Below, piece after piece: positions 6,927 through 10,048 of a DNA stretch of 10,048 nucleotides. The notes beneath the pieces were generated by a model, which was not told the DNA's origin, made no database searches, and saw only the letters and a list, made by a program, of their open reading frames with translations. The first letter of the stretch is position 1; each line of letters begins with the position of its first letter. The stretch spans positions 1-10,048 of the forward strand of contig JAICYE010000049.1 of NCBI GenBank assembly GCA_025934385.1, in the 5' to 3' direction. The position numbers and the translations under genes were made by a program. This DNA is from Acidimicrobiia bacterium (GTDB lineage: Bacteria > Actinomycetota > Acidimicrobiia > IMCC26256 > BP-133).

Positions 6927-7439
6927 ATGCACAGTCTCGGTGGCACCCATCTGCTCGTGCTGCTCCTGGTGGCCGTGCTGCTGCTCGACTCGCGCCGGCT
7001 GCGGGCCCTGGCCGCCTCGACGGCCGCCCACCGGCGCGACGCCGCCGGCGGGGACGGGATTCCCGCCGGCGTCAACGGCGAGAAGGTGGGCTTGCCGCTG
7101 GGCCAGATCCAGATGCGGATCCACGTCGACTGGGAGGACGGCGGCATCGGCTGGGACGGCCCCGAGATCCTGCCGGTCGACGATCCGCCGAGCGAGACCG
7201 GGACCGAGACGGAAATCGAGTTCGAGACGCCCGCGGTGCCCGAACCGAGCCCGCTCCTCCCGGTCCTCTGGAAGCCCTACCCGGCCTATCTCGCCGTGGC
7301 GGACTGGTACGCCCGGGAGGACTCGACCCTCCATCCCCCCGGGAAAGAACCGGGTGCTCTCGTTGAGCTACGGGCGCACGCCGAATCTACAGTGCCGGAT
7401 CAGTGGCCCACCGTCGTCCCGTCGGCCAGAACGGCGTGA
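6927..7439 (+). CDS. Small membrane-anchored protein of unknown function
   Basis: The 170-residue frame has a good Shine-Dalgarno sequence, GGGAGGG, 6 bases before the ATG. Residues 8-20 (HLLVLLLVAVLLL) form one membrane segment followed by basic residues (RRLR), predicting an N-terminal anchor with the rest in the cytoplasm or, less likely, a signal peptide. The middle is acidic and proline-rich (DWEDGGIGWDGPEILPVDD, EPSPLLP). I do not recognise the family. Third codon positions are almost all G or C up to about position 7335, then the bias falls away. There the frame is antisense to a tRNA-like sequence (7305-7377), and its last 40 bases overlap the convergent rhodanese-MoeB gene. The N-terminal 125 residues are likely real, whereas the C-terminal 45 may be read-through into non-coding DNA. 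Confidence 0.6.
   Translation: MHSLGGTHLLVLLLVAVLLLDSRRLRALAASTAAHRRDAAGGDGIPAGVNGEKVGLPLGQIQMRIHVDWEDGGIGWDGPEILPVDDPPSETGTETEIEFETPAVPEPSPLLPVLWKPYPAYLAVADWYAREDSTLHPPGKEPGALVELRAHAESTVPDQWPTVVPSARTA
7305..7377 (-). tRNA. Degenerate tRNA-like gene, anticodon position reads CUU (Lys)
   Basis: The minus strand folds as a cloverleaf: acceptor GCGCCCG (7377-7371) with CGGGCGT (7315-7309), a single G-U at the end; D-stem GCTC/GAGC; anticodon stem CCCGG/CCGGG with loop TTCTTTC (7349-7343); 5-base variable loop; T-stem GGAGG/CCTCC with loop GTCGAGT; discriminator A and an encoded CCA (7307-7305). All stems pair fully, and U8, A14, U33, G53-C61, U55, C56, G57 and A58 are present. Against function, the D-loop has only five bases (AACGA, without the GG pair), position 37 is T rather than a purine, and position 54 is G. 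By position the anticodon is CUU (Lys), and A73 suits Lys; a one-base shift would read UCU (Arg). TAGATT (7389-7384), 6 bases before the 5' end, resembles a -10 box. It starts 22 bases after the rhodanese-MoeB stop. It may be a pseudo-tRNA or a divergent tRNA. Confidence 0.6.
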
Positions 7440-8584
7440 GGTAGGCAGAGCTCGTCGTACTCGGCGATGACGATCTCGGCGGCGTCCGGCCCGCATGACG
7501 GGCAGTTCGGGTCCCGGTTGACCTTGAACGTCCGGAACGACTGCTCCAGCGAGTCGTAGGCCAGCAGGCGGCCGACCAGCGGGTCGCCGAGGCCGAGCAG
7601 CACCTTGATGGCCTCGATGGCCTGGATCGACCCGACGATGCCGGGCAGCACGCCGAGGACGCCGGCCTCGGCGCAGGACGGCGCCAGCTCCGGCGGCGGC
7701 GGCTCTGGGATGAGACAGCGGTAGCACGGCCCCTCGTAGGGGACGAACACCGTGGCCTGGCCCTCGAAACGGAAGATCGATCCGTGGACGACGGGGATCC
7801 GCTTCAGCAGCGAGGCGTCGTTGACCAGGTACCGGGTCGGGAAGTTGTCGGTGCCGTCGACGATCAGGTCGTAGCCGTCGATGATGTCGAGGACGTTGTC
7901 GGCGCCGAGGCGCACGTCGTAGGTGACGACGTTCACGTCGGGGTTGAGGGCCGTCAGCGTCTTCTTGGCCGAGTCGACCTTGCGCTCGCCGATCCGGTCC
8001 ATGTTGTGGAGGATCTGGCGCTGCAGGTTGGAGGCGTCGACGACGTCCATGTCGATGATGCCGATCGTGCCGACGCCGGCCGCCGCCAGGTAGAGGGCGG
8101 CGGGGGAGCCGAGCCCGCCGGCGCCGAGCAGCAGCACCTTGGAGGCGAGCAGCTTCTGCTGGCCGGCGTCGCCCACCTCGGGGAGCAGCAGGTGCCGCTG
8201 GTAGCGGTTGCGCTGCTCGGCCGACAGCGACTGCGGCGTGACCCAGTCGCGGCCCTCGTTCTTCCACTGGTTGAACCCGCCGATCAGGTTGAGCACGTTG
8301 GTGTAACCGAGCTCGGCGAGGCTCTTGGCGGCGAAGGCCGAGCGTGCGCCGCCGGCGCAGTAGACGATCAGCGGGGTCGTCTTGTCGGGCACCTTGCCCT
8401 CGACCTGCAGTTCGAGGAAGCCCCGGGGGATGAACACCGAGCCGGGGATCGTGCCCTGCTCGAACTCGTCGGCCTCCCGCACGTCGAGGAACGTGGCCCG
8501 GCTGCCCTCCAGCGCGGCCTGCTCCGGTGTGACCTCGCGGATCTGGGCCTTCGTGGCCTTCAGGAGGTCGCGGAAGTTCGCCAT
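7400..8584 (-). CDS. Rhodanese-MoeB fusion (sulfurtransferase/adenylyltransferase)
   Basis: This 394-residue cytosolic protein joins a rhodanese domain (about 10-115) to an E1-like ThiF/MoeB domain (about 125-394). The rhodanese loop CAGGARS carries the catalytic C76. The MoeB part shows the ATP-binding GAGGLG (154-159), the acidic DMD (178-180), NLQRQ with R189, and the structural zinc pairs C287/C290 and C361/C364. Such proteins adenylate the C-terminal Gly-Gly of a MoaD/ThiS/CysO-type carrier and pass persulfide sulfur to it, for molybdopterin, thiamine, cysteine or tRNA thiolation. No carrier gene is in the window, so the pathway is unresolved. In mycobacterial MoeZ the order is MoeB first and rhodanese last; here it is reversed. 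GGAG lies 7 bases before the ATG. The gene is downstream of the sirtuin but has a 134-base spacer with its own promoter-like motifs. Confidence 0.9.
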   Translation of the reverse strand: MANFRDLLKATKAQIREVTPEQAALEGSRATFLDVREADEFEQGTIPGSVFIPRGFLELQVEGKVPDKTTPLIVYCAGGARSAFAAKSLAELGYTNVLNLIGGFNQWKNEGRDWVTPQSLSAEQRNRYQRHLLLPEVGDAGQQKLLASKVLLLGAGGLGSPAALYLAAAGVGTIGIIDMDVVDASNLQRQILHNMDRIGERKVDSAKKTLTALNPDVNVVTYDVRLGADNVLDIIDGYDLIVDGTDNFPTRYLVNDASLLKRIPVVHGSIFRFEGQATVFVPYEGPCYRCLIPEPPPPELAPSCAEAGVLGVLPGIVGSIQAIEAIKVLLGLGDPLVGRLLAYDSLEQSFRTFKVNRDPNCPSCGPDAAEIVIAEYDELCLPHAVLADGTTVGH

Positions 8585-8630
8585 GTCGTCTCTCCGATCA
8601 CACGCCGTCGTGGCCGGCGCCTCTCTCAAA

Positions 8631-8659
8631 ATGCTACCGCCAGGGTCAGCATTCCGGAA
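8631..8659 (-). promoter_or_regulatory. Second promoter candidate for rhodanese-MoeB
   Basis: TAGCAT (8636-8631) resembles a -10 box, and TTCCGG (8659-8654) sits 17 bases upstream as a weak -35 box. A second GGAAT (8655-8651) lies within it, 30 bp from the first, followed after 18 bases by ATT. Transcription would start near 8624, giving a leader of about 40 bases. Confidence 0.35.
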
Positions 8660-8685
8660 AACGCGCCGGGCGGGCTCCGCATTCC
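8660..8685 (-). promoter_or_regulatory. SigR/SigH-type (ECF sigma) promoter candidate for rhodanese-MoeB
   Basis: On the minus strand GGAAT (8685-8681) is followed by exactly 18 bases and GTT (8662-8660). This is the GGAAT-N18-GTT consensus of Streptomyces SigR and the similar mycobacterial SigH promoters, which answer thiol-oxidative stress. It lies about 75 bases before the start codon. A sulfur-transfer gene is a sensible target for such control. The match is short, and no sigma factor gene is in view. Confidence 0.45.
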
Positions 8686-8692
8686 CGAACGC

Positions 8693-8708
8693 CGGCCCCG
8701 ACGGGCCG
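8693..8708 (-). terminator. GC hairpin after the sirtuin gene
   Basis: CGGCCC (8693-8698) pairs with GGGCCG (8703-8708) around a 4-base loop, 10 bases after the sirtuin stop codon. There is no T-run. It could partly separate the sirtuin transcript from the rhodanese-MoeB gene, which has its own promoter-like motifs just downstream. Confidence 0.4.
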
Positions 8709-8718
8709 CGGCCGGTGG

Positions 8719-9483
8719 TCAGACCAGGGCGACGAACGCCGGGACGACGTCGCCGAGGTTCTCCCGGAACACGGCGTCGGCCCGGGGGTCGTAGGGCGTG
8801 GGCTCGGCGTTGACGATGACCAGGCGGGCGCCGGCCTCGAGCGCCGTCTCCGGCAGGTAGGCCACCGGATAGACGGTGAGGGTCGTGCCCAGCGCCAGGA
8901 AGAGGTCGCAGTTGCGGGCGGCCTTGTCGGCCCGGGACAGATCCTCGGCCACCAGGTTCTGGCCGAAGGAGATCGTGGCCGACTTGAGGATGCCCCCGCA
9001 GGACCGGCAGGGCGGGTCGGCCTCGCCGGCCCGCACCCGGTCGAGGGCCCGCTCCATCGGCGCCCGTTCCCCGCAGGCCATGCAGACGACGTCCCGCATG
9101 GTGCCGTGGATCTCGATCACCCGCTCGGGCGAGGAACCGGCCATCTGGTGCAGCCCGTCGATGTTCTGGGTCACCAGCGTGTCGAGGTGGCCCTTGCGCT
9201 CCAGCTCGGCCAGCGCCCGGTGGGCGGCGTTGGGCTCCGCCGTCCACGCCGGGTGGACGAGCCGGGCCTGCCAGCTGGCCACCCGGACCTCGGGGTCGTT
9301 CATGTAGTGGTGGATGTTCGAGAGCTTCTCGGCCTTGGGGTCCTTCGTCCACACGCCCTGCGGCCCGCGGAAGTCGGGGATGCCGGACTCGGTCGAGATG
9401 CCGGCGCCGGTGAGCACGACGGCCGACCGCGCCTCGCGCACCCAGGAGGCGATTTCGGCCAGGCGGCTCGGGTCGACGGTCAC
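8719..9483 (-). CDS. NAD-dependent protein deacylase, sirtuin (Sir2 family)
   Basis: The 254-residue protein is a complete single-domain sirtuin that removes acyl groups from lysines with NAD. Visible motifs are GAGISTESGIPDFR (26-39) for NAD binding, QNID (106-109), the catalytic His in EIHGTM (H126), the zinc tetrad C134, C137, C159 and C162, and GTTLTVYP (199-206). The GPQGVW after DFR resembles SIRT6/7-like and unclassified bacterial members. Substrates cannot be read from sequence; acetyl-CoA synthetase is a common bacterial target. I chose GTG 9483, where the conserved region begins. The frame stays open to GTG 9684, but that adds 67 residues made of the 39-bp tandem repeats. No Shine-Dalgarno sequence precedes GTG 9483; TACGCT (9497-9492) could be the -10 box of a near-leaderless message. 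Confidence 0.9.
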   Translation of the reverse strand: MTVDPSRLAEIASWVREARSAVVLTGAGISTESGIPDFRGPQGVWTKDPKAEKLSNIHHYMNDPEVRVASWQARLVHPAWTAEPNAAHRALAELERKGHLDTLVTQNIDGLHQMAGSSPERVIEIHGTMRDVVCMACGERAPMERALDRVRAGEADPPCRSCGGILKSATISFGQNLVAEDLSRADKAARNCDLFLALGTTLTVYPVAYLPETALEAGARLVIVNAEPTPYDPRADAVFRENLGDVVPAFVALV

Positions 9484-9493
9484 GAGTGGCGAG

Positions 9494-9617
9494 CGTACCG
9501 CCGCCGGTCTTGGGGGCCGGTGGGCGCCACCACGTACCGCCGCCGGGATTGGGGGCCGGTGGGCGCCACCACGTACCGCCGCCGGGATTGGGGGCCGGTG
9601 GGCGCCACCACGTACCG
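9494..9617. repeat. Three 39-bp tandem repeats plus a partial fourth, upstream of the sirtuin
   Basis: Units begin at 9494, 9533 and 9572, and a truncated fourth (CGTACCG) begins at 9611. Units 2 and 3 are identical, and unit 1 differs at two bases. Each unit carries the inverted repeat GGTGGGCGCCACC (9519-9531, 9558-9570, 9597-9609). Since 39 is divisible by 3, all frames repeat every 13 codons, and both minus-strand frames around the sirtuin start stay open. One gives a 74-codon Arg-rich frame (9704-9480) with RYVVAPTGPQSRR repeats. It overlaps the upstream stop and the sirtuin start by GTGA at both ends. The array may be operators, a spacer, or coding. It has no spacers between units, so it is not a CRISPR. 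Confidence 0.85.
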
Positions 9618-9700
9618 CGACCGGTCGCGGCGGGCGGGCATCGACGGCCGCCGATGCACCCTCGACCGCCACCGATCGCGCCACCCGGGCCCGGGGGGGC

Positions 9701-10048
9701 TCACGCCGCCTCTGCCCGCGCCACCAGCGGAACGGCCCCCAGTTGCTCCCCCGCCCAGAGGGCGGCGTCGCGGGCCACGGCGGGGGCGAAGCCGGCGCTT
9801 CCGAGGGCCCGCTCGACGGCGTCAGGCCGTTCGCCCATGGCGGAGAGCACGACGGCGGCCCGGCGGGCGTTGTGGCGGACGGCGGCCAGCGCCGGCTCGG
9901 CCAGCCGGGCGCTGACCCAGGCCTCGTGCTCGGCCTGGCGGCGGGGCGGCAGGCGGCGGACGTGGCGGCGGTTGATCGGCGGCACGTGGCGGCGGACGTG
10001 CAGGACCGCCATGCCGTCGCCGTCGCCGCCCTCGTGGACGCCGTCGTC
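9701..10048 (-). CDS. C-terminal part of a protein of unknown function (truncated by the window edge)
   Basis: The frame is open from the window edge to TGA at 9703-9701, giving at least 115 residues; an internal ATG at 10012 exists but need not be the start. The visible part begins with a Gly/Asp-rich stretch (HEGGDGDG), then a very basic segment with VRRHVPPINRRHVRRLP. An Ala/Arg/Glu-rich, probably helical, C-terminus follows, including NARRAAVVLSAMGERPDAVERALGSAGF split over residues about 60-90 from the internal ATG. The codon pattern (G/C in third positions) supports coding for the helical part. I do not recognise the family. It lies upstream of the repeat array and sirtuin on the same strand, so it may share their transcript. 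Confidence 0.5.
   Translation of the reverse strand, partial: DDGVHEGGDGDGMAVLHVRRHVPPINRRHVRRLPPRRQAEHEAWVSARLAEPALAAVRHNARRAAVVLSAMGERPDAVERALGSAGFAPAVARDAALWAGEQLGAVPLVARAEAA

Noticed and set aside
9494..9617. CRISPR array
   Set aside because: The 39-bp units abut directly with no unique spacers and there are no cas genes.
9484..9684. An N-terminal extension of the sirtuin to GTG 9684
   Set aside because: The added 67 residues are tandem-repeat translation (AVRGGAHRPP units), absent from sirtuins, and no Shine-Dalgarno sequence precedes the upstream GTG.

Overview
The window is high-GC, densely packed bacterial DNA. Codons mostly end in G or C, starts include GTG, and several starts lack a Shine-Dalgarno sequence. 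Together with an actinobacterial-style B12 adenosyltransferase, sirtuin and rhodanese/MoeB protein, this suggests an actinobacterium, possibly an uncultured Acidimicrobiia-like lineage. That placement is an inference and not certain.

Layout, left to right. Positions 1-59 (minus) hold the first codons of a MetH-like methionine synthase. A 67-base divergent spacer follows, then a forward pair: PduO-type cob(I)alamin adenosyltransferase (127-678) and leucyl aminopeptidase PepA (694-2211). A TauE/SafE-type membrane permease (2261-3277) comes next. After a GC-rich hairpin and a hairpin-rich leader lies a large secreted purple-acid-phosphatase-like metallophosphoesterase (3540-6764). Its C-terminal half is made of three Ig/cadherin-like domains and two near-identical 205-residue beta-rich domains. 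A small membrane-anchored orphan protein (6927-7439) ends the forward block.

The right-hand third is transcribed leftward. From upstream to downstream it holds a protein of unknown function truncated by the window edge (10048-9701), a spacer with three 39-bp tandem repeats (about 9494-9617), an NAD-dependent sirtuin (9483-8719), a rhodanese-MoeB fusion (8584-7400), and a tRNA-like sequence (7377-7305). The tRNA-like sequence has intact stems and an encoded CCA end but a shrunken D-loop, and it lies antisense inside the 3' part of the orphan gene.

Functional links: MetH uses methylcobalamin and the adenosyltransferase makes adenosylcobalamin, so the divergent pair is a B12 locus. The rhodanese-MoeB protein should activate a small ubiquitin-like sulfur carrier and load sulfur on it. 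It is preceded by two copies of a GGAAT motif 30 bp apart, one fitting the GGAAT-N18-GTT form of SigR/SigH thiol-stress promoters. I see no complete defence system, phage, CRISPR array or transposase. The points most worth a second look are the tRNA-like sequence, the 39-bp repeat array whose three frames are all open, the SigR-like promoter, and the duplicated domains of the phosphoesterase.
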